The translations under genes were made by a program, and so were the position numbers. Shown here in pieces: positions 14,848 to 27,169 of a stretch of DNA of 64,000 nt. Source of the DNA: Ignelater luminosus (Eukaryota > Arthropoda > Insecta > Coleoptera > Elateridae). Below the pieces are notes generated by a model. The model made no database searches. It was given only the letters and a program-made list of their open reading frames with translations, and was not told the origin of the DNA. Location of the stretch: the NCBI GenBank assembly GCA_011009095.1, contig VTPC01000503.1, positions 161,405-225,404 of the forward strand, read 5' to 3'. Each line of letters starts with the position of its first letter. Position 1 is the stretch's first letter.

Positions 14848-15917
14848 GCAACTCCCATAGCTTGTTATTTTGACATGTACTGCGCAAGCAGCACAGCTTG
14901 GTATGCACTTTTCATAAAACGCGCGTAAAAGAATAGGCGTGGTAAACTCCCAGAGCTGCAAATGTAAATGTGCAAAGACAAAAAATGGGAACATTTGTAG
15001 AATCGGGAGTGAAATATCTGACCTTTATTTAATCTGTGTACTCACTTTATTTGCAAATACGTTCAGAGAACTCTCTTCTATCTTGCATCTTCAATTCTTT
15101 GTTTTTGGCCATAACGAACAATATCTTCTGCATATTCACCATTGTCTGCAAAAGTCAGTAGATAACAGGTGCAGATCATCGTTGTATTCAAAGTATTTAT
15201 CAAATGTCTGATTCATGAAACCCACATTACAATCAACGATTCTCATCTGGACAGTATCAGAAGAATCACTTCTAGACTTCTAGAGTGTACCATTTCCAAA
15301 ATGCAAGGTGCAAAGTCTCATTGGAAAGAATGGATGATCTTGTACAGTAAAATTAACAAAAAAAGTTTTTCGTGTACTTTCTTTCATAGTATTTCGAGTA
15401 CAACTAAATTTCACGAAGTCTTGGGATGTCAAAACTTGCTTGCGCAGCAACTGTTCTTTGATACAGTTCAATTTTTAAAATCTTCAAGATCAAACTGGAG
15501 AGTAGAGAATTGTAGAATTACGACTTTCTTTAGTAGTTTTGCAATCGAGAAATTCTTTTGTTTCCGAATCTGCTGACAAACGCAATGGAACGCGAGGAGT
15601 TGGGTATAGGTTTAGATAAAACTGTTATTCGTCAGTTTTTTTTGTGTTATTTCTGTAACTATTTATGCTTGCTTTAAGTTTTTGGAGTTTAGAATTTGAC
15701 TTGCAATTAGGTTTCGTAATGAATTATTAGTTCATTGACACTCAGTGATACTTGCGATGTGATATGTACATTCGATATTTCTTTTTCATTTCTTAAATTA
15801 CGAGTTTTTTGCATTAGACATTAAAGATTCTATTGGAAGATCAAGATAGAAGATAAATAAGTTGTAGGCAAATACAGTTGCTTCATTGTTTGAATTGTTT
15901 CACTTCAGGCTGAGATG

Positions 15918-16270
15918 AATTTTCCCGGCACGGAACCTTTCCGGCATGGACTTTTCCCAGCATGGACTTCTCCCGGCACGGATGTCTTCCGGCATACATG
16001 CTTAGTCCGCAATATCATGTAGTAACGTAATATTGAACTGGTTATAACCTCTAATCCAACCTTTAACCGAACATCTAACAAGCTCTCTCACTAATGACTG
16101 GTTACCAGCTCAATATTATGTTACTACATGATATTGTGGACTAAGCATGTATGCCGGGAAATATCCGTGCCGGGAGAAATCCACGTCGGGAGAGATTCGT
16201 GCCGGGAGAACTCCATGCCGGGAAAATTCCGTGTCGGGAAAAGTCCATGCCGGGGAAAGGCCGCCGGGAG
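15918..16270. mobile_element. Foldback element with 16-bp subrepeats
   Basis: The left arm (15918 to about 16047) is the reverse complement of the right arm (about 16100-16270) with a loop of roughly 50 bp. The inner 60-70 bp of each arm is single-copy sequence (ATCATGTAGTAACGTAATATT on the left). The outer part is a tandem array of 16-bp units of the form RTGCCGGGARAANTCC: about eight on the right (16151-16270) and five on the left, inverted. Long inverted arms built from short tandem units are the hallmark of Foldback-type DNA elements. Frames such as 16128-16310 arise from the array and are not genes. No target duplication could be fixed. Confidence 0.7.
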
Positions 16271-16675
16271 CTGTCCGGTTTCCAATTCATTCTGTCTAGG
16301 TTTTATTTAAATCAAACCATGAACGAAGAATTTCGTAATTATTGGGGAAATTTGTTTTGTAATAGTATACATGCAGGCGTATTCAAAATTTTTCGAACTC
16401 GCCTGACAAGGCTCACCACAGTAAAGCGTGTTTTAGCTCACCACGATTCAAAAAGCTTGTGGATAGTTAGATAATTAAGGAAATACTGGTTGGAAACTCC
16501 AGAATAACACAGCTAATTCGGCTCTTTGCTGCCGAGCAAAATGTGCATTTAGTCACCAATTAAGAACTCGCTGGGACATTATCATTGTTTAGTATTAACA
16601 TGTTATAACGCTAAAGAACATTTTGAGTTATAGTAGCAAGCTATGAATAGCCATGCCTTTTGGCGTTTTAGGTTT

Positions 16676-17200
16676 TATTGGCTACATAGAGGGTGCAACT
16701 GAATTGCTTAGAACTTTAGGAACGTGTTGTATTGACCCAAACAACGAAGAATATCTTGATAAACGTTTACCCGAAAATGCTCTTTTAAGAAGTTAAGGCG
16801 ATTTTAAAATCGTTACAAACCGATAGTAAAATTCTTGTTGCAAATATCTTATCAAATGTGACTCTTCTCCAACTAGATGTTAATTGTTTACTTTTTTTGT
16901 CAATAATCTTATGGTTCGTGCATGATTGTGCTCCAGACCGTTTTATTGCCGTTGCTAGAGAACCTCCAAACAACAACTATCTGAATCGTTAGATTGGTAA
17001 ATCACGACTAATATCTTGGCCAACACGCTTTTTTCTATGGAGCTATTAAAGAGTTTATTCTTTATGAATTCCCACAGTAGAAGTTCTCCAATATCGTATA
17101 ACTATGATCTTTCAGTTATTGCGCTTGCGAATTTTCAAATTGCAAATGTTTTTTTAAAAGAGTGGTCGCGAACCGTGTTCAGATGCAGTCAATGGTGAAC
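16676..17200 (+). pseudogene. Decayed Tc1/mariner-related DDE transposase
   Basis: From 16913 the frame reads WFVHDCAPDRF, then YLNR, a stop, then IGKSRLISWPTRF and FLWSY. This matches the C-terminal half of a transposase family common in insects, with the pattern WFQHDGAP..F - R.WIGRGGP..WPARSPDL - FLWG.LK. The HD of HDCAP corresponds to the second catalytic Asp; the SPDLTP segment holding the third acidic residue is missing between PTR and FFLW. Downstream, in another frame, residues like DLSVIALANFQIANVF fit the family's C-terminal helix. Stops and frameshifts show it is long dead. The N-terminal half is not recognisable. It directly follows the foldback element, but no common termini were found. 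Confidence 0.55.
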
Positions 17201-17529
17201 GTTTATGAAATTCGTCCAAGCAATTCAGGTATAGCTTATATAGGTTGTCTTGCAAGGTGCAACGATGACCAGACTCTTGCAAGTCTCCTACCAACTGAAT
17301 CAAGATTACTAGTGTACTCGTGGAAGCTTGATGTGACCGGTATAGGTTACATAAAAATACAAAATGAAGTCGTATTCAATAGGTAATTCTTATTGTTTTG
17401 ACTTCAACCTTTGAAATTTTATTTATTAATAAGTTCTTTGATTGAAAGTATATTTACAACACGATTTAAATTTATTTGAACATTGGCTAGCAAACAAGTT
17501 TTGATTTTAGTTTTGACTGCAAAAGTAGT

Positions 17530-17547
17530 TGGCGCCCAACGTGAGGC
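17530..17547 (+). other. Possible LTR-retrotransposon primer-binding relic
   Basis: TGGCGCCCAACGTGAGGC closely resembles the tRNA-complementary primer-binding sites that follow the 5' LTR of many insect LTR elements. No paired LTRs or recognisable polyprotein accompany it, so if real it is a small old fragment of such an element; chance resemblance remains possible. Confidence 0.3.
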
Positions 17548-17854
17548 GTTGTCATGTTTAAAGACATCCATAATAAGAGGATGTTTTGGATACCTGTTTT
17601 GACCACCATTTTTTTTTAGCAAGATCTCTATTAGTAACCAGTTTGAGCCGAAATTGGCATGCGGTATAGAATTTTATTTAGGTTGCCATACTTATCATGA
17701 GAATCATCAGCTGACTTATCAAATTCGTTGTATTCGTTTTAGGCTTTTTATTACATGCAATTTACATTCTTAATACATTTCTGAAACACCAAAGAAAACA
17801 ATTTTACCACATGGACAATAACGAAAAAATGAGAGTTCTTCCGAAGTACAATAT

Positions 17855-18389
17855 ACAGGGTGTTTATTTTAAGTGTGTCGAAAATTTAGGAGATGATAGA
17901 ACATCAACTTATACCCAAAACTACTTATTTTTCTAGATATAGGTACGCACATCCCTCCCCAATCTCCATTACTGATAAGTAACAGTATGTAAGATAGCAA
18001 ATACCTTATAAGTCATAATTACAGTTTAATATTTGAACTTCTTCCAGAATTATTCGAAAAGGAGTTTAAACAATTATACATGGAAAAGACCAAAGTAATT
18101 TTCTTTGCTAATGAATGTAGAATACAAAACATCAGAATTAATCAATTTTATGCAGAAGTGTAACTGGCACTTTCCACATCTTTACCCGTGGTAATGGGCA
18201 TCAACTATAAAAATTGTAGAAACCAGAATTTCTCATAGTAGAAACCATACAAGAAATTTCAGCTCAATAGCGTATGTTGGCAAAGAAACAAGGAGTTGTT
18301 AGTAAAGCTTTCACACTCTGTATCTCAAAGACTCGGACTTTTAGATACGATGTTCTATCATCACGACATACTTAAAGTAAACACCCGGT
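17855..18389. mobile_element. ~535-bp MITE with CAGGGTGTTTA termini
   Basis: The left end CAGGGTGTTTATTTTAAG and the reverse complement of the right end CCGGGTGTTTACTTTAAG match at most positions. The match continues inward through GTGTGTCG/GTATGTCG and GATGATAGAACATC in both arms, giving TIRs of about 50 bp with a small gap. The interior has no coding capacity. It belongs with the other CAGGGTG-ended pieces in the window. The superfamily is not determined, and the flanking TA may be a target duplication. Confidence 0.65.
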
Positions 18390-18399
18390 ATTTCTTTAA

Positions 18400-21300
18400 A
18401 AGCCGTAGAACGTTCATCAGGGCTGGATTGGAAAACCAAAGTCGAGTTTAGTTTTCCCAGCTTCAATTTCACAGGACTTGCCTGCATAATTTCGTAGTGA
18501 ACGCCACAATAAAATTGCACACCATTAGATAAAAGTAACAAGTAACGACTGTGATGTATTTTAAAACGATGATCGATTAACAAGGAAATGTCAAATTGTT
18601 GAAATTCTATGCAGTTTACTGTATATTCCACATCGATGACGCCATGATATCGATGATTTTATTTAAAAAAGCCAAGGATTAAAATTTAGATTAATGTTGG
18701 AAGAATTTTGATAAACAAGCTATTCAGAAAAAAATGTGTCTTGTGTCTACCTACTTCAAACTTCTGCCGGTCACTTTATATATGACTTTCTTATAATTCG
18801 AAATAATTTTTTTATATCTTTTAACGTTTTTGAAGTTTTTATTTGAATTTAGACTTGTTGATGTGTCATACAAACAAAACTTTATGTTATTGTTTGTTTC
18901 ATAACGATTGTAGGTATCCAGATTCCAAAGCTGAAACGTAACACACTGCTCTAAAAAAGTCGCCTTGACATTAAAGTAAGAAAAATTATTCGATAGCACA
19001 GGAAATATGTTGCTGAACTAGTAGCATCTTTTTAATTAGTTTAGAATTACCAGAAAATACCATTAAGTCTGTCATTAATAGCAAACAGTGTGTATGTGTA
19101 ATGATAAAAAAATTCTAATAAATTAAACGGACGTGAGTGGGTGTGAACCTGTACCGATTTATTTTGACAATAAAGTGTGAAAATGGGGCTGCAATTATTT
19201 CTTATGATAACTAATTTAGATAAAACGAGTTTTGCATTTTAGAATGTGCACACCGTACAACCATTTGCGCGTGTAATTACATACCTTGCGAACGGCTGTT
19301 AAAGGTTGAAAACCATTTACTTGAAAATTTATATAAGCAGTTTGAAATTCACAGAACAACCATTATATTGTCCGTTTCAATTGCGATCATTAATTTGTAA
19401 CCCCCTACCGATGGGATTTATGGAAATAGTTCTTTAGAAACACTTGCTTTCCTGAGATTAAAAAAAATGGAAAAAAAGACCTGCGATAGAAGATAGCAAT
19501 TGAGGGTATACTTCATAATTAATAAACAAGTAAAACTTCCAGTTGTATAAAATAGGCCGTTAATAGTTTCCTTATGCTCAGTTTATACTACAGCTGGGAT
19601 AATTTCAATAACCATTAAGTATCACCTGTATTTGCGTAATAAGAGCAGAAGGTAATGATTGTCATTAACTGTTAAAACTTCCTGCTGTTAAATTATGCAT
19701 CCTCGAGATAGATCTAGTTAACGCGGAATAATTATAAGCTTTTGAGGGATTTCTTAATGTAAAAATTATTTAAATCATTCTAAAAATAAGTTTTGAAAGG
19801 AAATAACAGTAGCGTAGGTGAGCTACTTACATCAAAAAGGGAATGTGAGATAAGAGACAAATTTATTCATGTTTTGCAGTTTGGTGCACTTTTACATTTT
19901 TAAATTATTTTGTGTTTTTACTTCTTATTACAATATAAAAGTTTTATTATAACGTATTTGTTTGAAAGTATAAATTGAAACCGAGAAATACTAATAATAA
20001 TGTCCATATTAATTGTTGATTAACTGCAGAAGAAAACATCAGGATTATATTTAGAGTTGTTTTGAAGGATGGCTTACGTTAACTTGTACAAGAGAATCTA
20101 TTAATTCTCAGACAGTAACTACCTCAAGACATTATTACTATCATGTTTATAATTAATTTGTTAGCATTAAATAATCTTTCAGCAGGTTATTATAAGATTC
20201 CTGTGTAATATGGATGTTTTTATAATATACTGAATGATTCTAGCTGTAGACTCCAATCCTTTCTAAATATTTAAGACAAATTCCCATCCTTACTTGGTTT
20301 AAATAGAAAAAATGCTTTGGTTTGACCTATTGATATTTTAAATTGTTTTTTAATAAAGTTGAACTAAAAGCTACTCGTTCTGTGCCAAAAAAACCTTTGA
20401 AACCTTCAAATTGGCTTTGCTTATCAACTGACTCTAGACCTACATAATATTTCTTTAATACCAAACTCTCCTTTCACTTCATTAATTAGATTAGTATTTC
20501 TCAAGTTATTCTGCTAATCTCCATGTTGAAAACAGGAAAAACTCAAACTCTTATCGCTGCCCCTTAGTTCAGAAATCTTGTGCACGAGTTCACGTGATTG
20601 GAGATTTGATCCCGATAATAGAAGATTAAATCCAACCAAGACAATACCCGGGTTATTTTCCTCAATCAGTTGTATATCATAAAGAATTAGTTTCCTTAAG
20701 TCTAACCTTCATTTCTCACTTATCACAAACTGGTTACCCTCTCGATGACCTTAACTAGTTAGCAGTTCAGCAACAGAGCTCAATTCTGTTTTCAGACTGT
20801 CGAAATTTCTATATACCTCTTATTTCTACCGTCCTATTTGTTTTGTGTTTTCTCAATTCTACCGGTTGGAGTGGTTTAGACGAAGGACGTGACGCTGTGA
20901 AGGAGAATACGTCCTCTGAATCGTTTCGGTTTATTGAAAAAGATATCTAACCCAATTTGGGGCAGCTTTGTGTCAAGCGGAGCCGTAGTACACGCAGTAT
21001 CTTAAGTACCCTTCCAGATCTGTCAGCGAGAAACCGAAAAATAAATTAAGACATTCGTATGGGATTCTTTCCGTTCAAATCTAGATCACTTTATCTCGGA
21101 CAACTCATGCTACCGAGCCTCAAACCTTTGAAAAGTCTAGTTCTGGAGTATTGCACTTACAAACTCTTCCAATCTGCTATCTTCTTGTATTCACTTTCTT
21201 TTGCCCAAACTCAGTTCTGGGGCTCGATAATTTATCCTTTATTTCTTCATCTCTTTATTGGCGCCCTTATTAACTTTTTGGGTTTTGTAATTCAAGAAAT

Positions 21301-21880
21301 TCAAGAAAAAGAGCCACATCTAATGAGATGCAGCTCGTCACCAATGAAGCAACCAGTTGATCATAACTAGTGAACCGGCGGCGGGTAGGAACATAGTTCC
21401 AGTTACGGTTCTCCGGCAGTGAATTCCACGGGGCGGACGAAAAATCGACATTCCACTGGAATTGATGTCTGTTTTTCTGTTGTCCAAGTTTATCTTCCCG
21501 TGCCAAATTTAGCAGATTCCAATTTACAATTTCTTTGTAGGTCCATGATTGAAGAGTTTTACATTTTATAGTATGAATAGCTTCTGAGGTGAAGAAATCT
21601 CTAATTGTTCTGATCAATCATTTGGAATCGTTGATGAAACATTGGAAAATGATGTTAATGGATCTCTATCCAGACTTGTTTGTAAGATGTAGAGTACACT
21701 TTACGAAGGTATAGTGAGAAGAGTATTTATGCATGGAAAAAAAGTAGATGTGATGGTTTCTAGTCTGTCTATTGACATAGTTTCCGGGGACCATAAATAC
21801 AGAAAATGTCTTCTAGGACCTATTTATTTAGGTTTGGTTTTGAAGTTGTCAAAGCAGGAAACATCTGGGAATGCAAAGAA
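18400..21880. other. No identified gene
   Basis: Mostly AT-rich. From 20540 to 21620 the base composition is more balanced, and open frames of 103 codons (21059-21370, plus) and 115 codons (21270-21617, minus) overlap each other. I could not place either in a family, so they are not called as genes. No TIRs were recognised here. Confidence 0.45.
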
Positions 21881-21886
21881 TAACCA

Positions 21887-22094
21887 CAACGAACTCCGTT
21901 TTGTTAGTTTTTTCAAACTTCGACGGCCATTTTGACCATATTTCAGAAGAGTTATCAAAAAACGAAGATACCACATGGCCTTTAGTTTTTGCTGTAGAAT
22001 CCAAATCTGAAGTCAAAATTTCAAAATTTGACAAACAATGCGGACAGACAGACAGACTTCGCAAATTCAGTGACGACTCCTTCGGAGTTCGTTG
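21887..22094. mobile_element. 208-bp repeat, copy 1
   Basis: The ends are 12-bp perfect inverted repeats, CAACGAACTCCG at the left and CGGAGTTCGTTG at the right. The interior carries a short CAGACAGACAGAC tract and, near the right end, the small hairpin ACTCCTTCGGAGT. About 190 bp of it recur at 28110-28300 at roughly 85-90% similarity, so it is a dispersed repeat. It looks like a nonautonomous element (a MITE or similar). A subterminal hairpin would also suit a Helitron, but the expected CTRR end is not seen. Confidence 0.65.
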
Positions 22095-22112
22095 AAAAGG
22101 AAATATGTAATA

Positions 22113-23363
22113 AGGAATGGTCCGTTTAAAATTTGGCAGGATAATTCTTGGTCTAGTAGCCTTGTTTGCAGTTCGATTGTAAAACAATTTTGTCACTTAT
22201 TAACTGTCATTGCAATGTTAATTTAACAATTAACCACTTCAAAATAATTTACTCTTGGAGAAAGCTTAAGATGAATGAAAAAGGGCGAAGGCTTTTAATT
22301 TTGAACAAACATTTAGAAAATTGCAGTATTTCTCAAGTACGGCTTGCAAAAACTTTAAAAATCCCACGTTCGACGGTACAGAATACAATAAGTAATTATA
22401 AAGAACGTTTGTCAGTAGAAAGAAAAATTGGTTTGATACAAGAAGAGAGACAAATATAATTAAGCAATTTCAGAAAAACCCAACCATATCAGAAAGGACT
22501 GTTGCTGTGGCAGCTGGCACATCAAAAAGCACAGTTCATCGAATTAAAATGATAAATGGTCTAAAGTCATACAAAGTACAAAAAGTTCCAAATAGGGATC
22601 CTATTAAGCAAATTATATGACAATTTTCTAACAAAATTTGATTGTTGCGTCATGGATGACGAAACCTATTGCGTTGCAGATTTCAGTCAGATTCCAGGGC
22701 AAGAGTATTACGTTGCTGATCAAAGAGGAAATGTAGATTCTAAATAGAGACACAAGAAGATTACCAAATATCCAAAAAAAATACCTGATTTGGCAGGCTA
22801 TCTGCAGCTGCGGCTTGAAAAGTGAACAATTTATAACGACTGGTTTAATTAACACCGAAATTTATGTGCAAGAATGCCTAAAAAAGAGACTAAAACCCTT
22901 TTTAGACCGTCATAGAGTTTCTGCTTTCTTTTGGCCGACTTAGCTTCGTGCCACTACAGTCGTGGTGCAAAAGAATTTTACGAAGAAAACAACGTTCAAA
23001 TTGTTCCTAAAGCTATGAATCCGCCAAATTGCCTTGAGTTGCGCGCTATAGAGAGGTATTGGGCGCAAACCAAAAGAAAACTGAGAAATACAAAATTTAA
23101 CGTTTCAGACATTCGACAATTTAGAATAAAATGGAGACAGACATCTAGAAGTATGAATGAGGATGTTGTGCAAAAGCTTATGTTGGGAATCAAGAAAAAA
23201 ACTCGGTTATTTTATAGTTCTTAAAATTTTTCTTAAATAATTTGGCATTATTTTGTAGGTTAGAAAGTGTATTAAAAGAATAAATAAAAGTTTAATTAAT
23301 TTACGTTTTTTCCTCAGACTTTTGTAACAATTTAATCTGCCAGATTTTAAACGGGCCCTTCCT
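22113..23363 (+). mobile_element. Tc1/mariner-superfamily element (DD37E-type), 1251 bp
   Basis: TIRs of 27 bp: AGGAATGGTCCGTTTAAAAT... at 22113-22139, and its inverted partner at 23337-23363, identical at 24 of 27 positions. TA dinucleotides flank both ends (22111-22112 and 23364-23365), as expected for the IS630-Tc1-mariner superfamily. The interior holds a single broken transposase on the plus strand. Element length fits a complete but decayed copy. It sits 18 bp right of the 208-bp repeat. Confidence 0.9.
22271..23224 (+). pseudogene. DD37E-type transposase, frameshifted
   Basis: Reading starts at ATG 22271 (MNEKGRRLLIL...) with a helix-turn-helix region (SISQVRLAKTLKIPRSTVQN). A frame change near 22440-22460 continues as TISERTVAVAAGTSKSTVHR, a second helix-turn-helix half. 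The catalytic core reads VMDDETY (first Asp) near 22650 and then breaks frame again. The last part, 22931-23224, is open and has DLASCHY (second Asp) and RAIERYW (Glu), with 37 residues between Asp and Glu. There is also an in-frame stop near 22745. All three catalytic acids survive, but the gene is interrupted several times. It is a relative, not a copy, of the transposase at 45240-46270. Confidence 0.85.
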
Positions 23364-24589
23364 TAGTTCAGTTTTTGGAAAAAAAATTTTTGACAGTTTT
23401 CCTTACAGCTTGAAATTCTATCGCATCACATATCTGAATAGTACCGGTAACCTAAGAAAGTTTTCATGTATGAACAATTTTGTCTTCGCTTCAAGTCTAA
23501 ACAATAATGCGAGTAATACGTATAAGTAAATTAGAAGTTTTTTTTGAACACCTGTGAGAAGTTAGCCAAAATGCACTCCTCCATGAGAATGTTGAAACAG
23601 CAAATCTGTGGTTCCTTAAAAGAACAGAAATTAAATCGCCAAAAACAAGGAAGATGATAAAAGGTCGTAAAAAAGATCTTAATGCTCCCACATCAGTTTT
23701 CCCGTAGTTGGTGACTAGTGCTAAAAGAAGCCCATTAACTGTTATTGCTCCTTCTGGCTTTGCAATTATGAGTGCAGAGAAAGAGACTTCTGCTGTTCAA
23801 TATTTAAAACTCGTAATATTGATACGTACCTCTTTTGGTAATGTCACATTTGATTGCTTGAACAAAACAGTTCAGGCAAATAAAACTGTTTTAGTATTGC
23901 CTGAAGCAATAGCGACTAAAATTACCAAATCCATACATGTTTGTTTTCTGGTAGTAACAGGTTTGGCGAATAACCTATAAATCTTGTAATTGAAATGTTT
24001 AATTACTCATTTACTAGAAATATTTGAAATAAAACCAGTTTTGATTTAATAAGTTTTTGTTTAAAGCCACAAAAAAATAGTAAGTAGTAGCAATTTATTT
24101 ATTTTAAATGATTGTCTTTTTAGTTGTTAAATACCTTTTTACTTGGCCGACATTGATATTCTAAAATAGTAATTGAATGTGCCCAAAGGTATGCTCATAA
24201 ATTTTAAATCAGTTCAGATTGAAAGTGAAAAATAACTCGAGGTATTTATTTAAGCATATTGGTTTTGTCTTAAACAAATTGAGGCAACAGGAGTTATTAA
24301 AGGATTACGCATCAAATTTCCCGCTGTTGTCTTCTTGGATTTGAGCTTGGATTTCCTGAAAATGACATTATGTAATTGTGGTAATCTTACAAAAACTTGA
24401 TTTGTATATAGACACAACTAATTTTAATGTAGATATAGTACAGAAGTCGTTTAACGTGACCGCAATAGGTAATTTGACTATTGCGGATATTCCAGTGATA
24501 GATTCTAAATTAGGAAATTTCCAGTTTTTTTGCAAGTCATTGACCTAATTTAGTTTTGTCTCCATTAAAGTAATTTGTGATTTGTTTTT

Positions 24590-27000
24590 GTGTTGAATCT
24601 GTTTTTGCGGTTGTTTCATTTTATTTTTCCATGTAAATCTTTTTTTGTTAAATCTTGATCTTTTTTTGGACAATTTTTTACTTCATCTCTCGTTTTTTGT
24701 GTTTCCAAAGAACCCGGATCTCTGATTTTTTCCTAATAAAATATTTTTTTAATTTTTTTCGATTGAATATGTTATACGTGTTACAACTTGTCTTAAACTG
24801 AAATTTCTAAAAATGAGATTAATATGATAGCCCAAACGGAATTAAGGATAACCTTCCCAAAAAATCATAGGTACATCATTTATCATATCCACCTTCTTAG
24901 AATTTTATTTTAAACTGAAACTAAATGGGGTTGTCAATCATTATAATTCTTACTGACCTTCAGATTATTAGTTAAAAAGATTTGAAATTATTATATATCA
25001 GCCAGAGTGTATATTTTTAGTACTTTTTAAGAATATCATACATGAGCCTTTGTGCGTGCTATTTTTTTGTACAAAAAGTGAAAAGATCTGTTACCATTGG
25101 AAAATGTTTTCTAAATAATTTGTACGATAGGAAAGACATGGAAAGCGATGGAAATTATCAGGCATCTAAATATCTACATGAGATTATTCTCATCGACAGT
25201 AAACATAGGGGAAGATCAAACAATACAAAAACGAATGGTGTCTTCTCAAGCTTTTAGTTTAGGAATGAATCAGATGAAGATATAAATTCTGGTAGTGAAA
25301 GTGAGCCATCAAATTTGAAAACGTCTATGCAAACAACCAGTTTGCTGAAATATATTGAAGAATGGCCTGTTTACCTTTATCTTATACATAATTTCGTCGT
25401 GTTTTGTTTCTTGTTAAATCTGCTTTGCGGTGTATTTCATTTGATGTCTTGATTTAATTTTTTTTTTGTTAGCTTTGACTATTTCTTGGATAATCTTTTA
25501 CGTTGTTTTTTCGATTTCCATGTTTCCAATGAATTAGGTCTCTGCTTTTTCTTCTAATAAAGTAAGTTGTTTCTCATTAATTTTCTCTAAATAGACCTGC
25601 TTAACAGTCTTGGGATGGTTTGCTATTTTTATTCTTCTCTTACATTGCTCAACGTTTTCTTGTAGATTTTGATTGAATCGATCTTCATTTACGAGATACA
25701 AAGTGCCCAACTTTCATTTAATTCTCTTCTTTTTTTTGGTATCTCTATCAAAACGAGGCGGAGATATGGGGAAGCGAACAGGCTCGAATATGGTGTGTCC
25801 TACGATAAATATTTAAAAGCAAATACCGTGCTGAACATTTTAGTGGAATAGTACGTATTAGAAAACCAAGAAATCTCGAATAAAACTCACTGGCATCTTT
25901 TATCTCGTTAGAAAGTCAGGTTTGCACGTCATAACTTCCTCTGGTCAATTTGTTTTTTCTGTGTTTGTCTTGAATTGTTATATTTCTACGCCTTTCACAT
26001 CTTCTGAGTGTGGTCTTTTTTTGCTTGTTTTTTAAGTGCCAACCAATTAATGTTGATGATCTCGTGTAGGTGATATTCCACTGTTCGAAATGCATTGCTT
26101 TCTATTGATTTTGTCGATTACTTTAACTTTCTTGACAATAATACCGGTTGCTTCTCATAAAGTATGTAATTCCGTTTTCATTTTAAATCTCCTCTTTTAT
26201 ATTTCTAGCTGTTTATATATTAATCTTTATAACATGCCGAATGTTTTCTTCTTTTAATATTTTACAGTACCGATTTATTTTGATGAGGTTCTATTCATCA
26301 TGACCTCTTGTTACATAAACCCCTCTCATTAGTCAAAATTTGTTTGTCTTGAGTTTCTATCGGATATTTTTCTTGGCATCTTTTAGCAATTTTCTTTGCT
26401 GTCTACTACAGTTTTTTGAGATTCCTTATCAGCTTACCGAATACTTCATTGGCCAAGCCTATTTTATTATTATTTTAACAAAGTAATTACAGCCTTTATT
26501 GATTTCTATCGAGTAGACAAGATAAATATCTTTTCACATTTTCAAGAGTTCTTGTTCGTTTAGTAGTTCGATCATTCCATTATTGTCTTCAGTTCCTAGA
26601 TGTTAAGGTGCAAAAACCAGATGTTTTGGACAATGTCCATTGATGTTGTTGATGTGTAGATTTTTGCAATCAAATTAACTTTCTTTGATTTAATTATTTC
26701 TTGTTTTCTTTTGCTCTAAGAAATCTTCATTTATCTAGAAATTGCTTTGTTTGTAAACGGCTTGTTTGCAGCATTGACCTTTTGAAGTTTTCTGTCTTAA
26801 ACATTTTTTTCAGAATGATCTTGTTTACCCATTTATAAATCACTTAGCTGTACTGTTTCTGGGCGTGATTTGTTGTTTTGGACTTTGATTCTGGCATATA
26901 CCTTCTTGGTAGCAGTAAAGATTTTTTTTTACTGTTCGCCGTAGTTTGATTTCTTTTATCATCTCAAGTGGTTTTGATTTTTTCCCTACATTTTCTAACA
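24590..27000. repeat. T-rich degenerate repeat block
   Basis: The stretch 24594-24750 aligns loosely with 25413-25563: both run GTTRAATCTG, a GCGG-TTTCATTT core, TTTTTTGTTA, TTTCTTGGA-AAT, TTTCCAA-GAA, then TCTAATAAA. Weaker versions follow at about 25950 and 26345. The plus strand is strongly T-rich. On the minus strand the same words read as Lys-rich peptide with many stops, so a decayed coding origin is possible but unproven. No terminal repeats were found. Confidence 0.4.
25040..25365 (+). pseudogene. Duplicated gene-like fragment, copy 1
   Basis: A frame of 71 codons (GNYQASKYLHEIILIDSKHRGRS...) ends in a stop. In the same frame it continues as FRNESDEDINSGSESEPSN and then SLLKYIEEW. 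A more decayed relative lies at 27170-27425. The acidic/Ser-rich composition looks protein-like, but I do not recognise the family. It may be the interior of an unknown mobile element, given that it occurs twice within 2.3 kb. Confidence 0.35.
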
Positions 27001-27169
27001 CTCTAATTACCTTCCTATAATTTACTTCTTGCGGTGCCTGTTAATGCCATAATAATTAGTCGATTTCTATTGCTCTGAAATGAATTAGATCAGAACCAGT
27101 AATCAGTCATACTTTAAATGTAGATCAAATTAAGAACCACATTCAGACTCTTCATACACCAATATAAAA

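Noticed and set aside
14755-14994. Minus-strand frame with an Arg-Glu run
   Set aside because: The run is the CT microsatellite; the flanks match no family.
16128-16474. Two overlapping frames with MPGK/GRE repeats
   Set aside because: They translate the 16-bp subrepeats of the foldback arm in different frames; not protein-coding.
21059-21617. Overlapping 103- and 115-codon frames on opposite strands
   Set aside because: The sequence is less AT-rich than its surroundings, but neither peptide is recognisable and they overlap antiparallel. Possibly an old repeat.
23497-23980. Frames on both strands just right of the first DD37E element
   Set aside because: One reading (ALLHENVETANLWFLKRTE and onwards) looks slightly protein-like but has stops and no family match.
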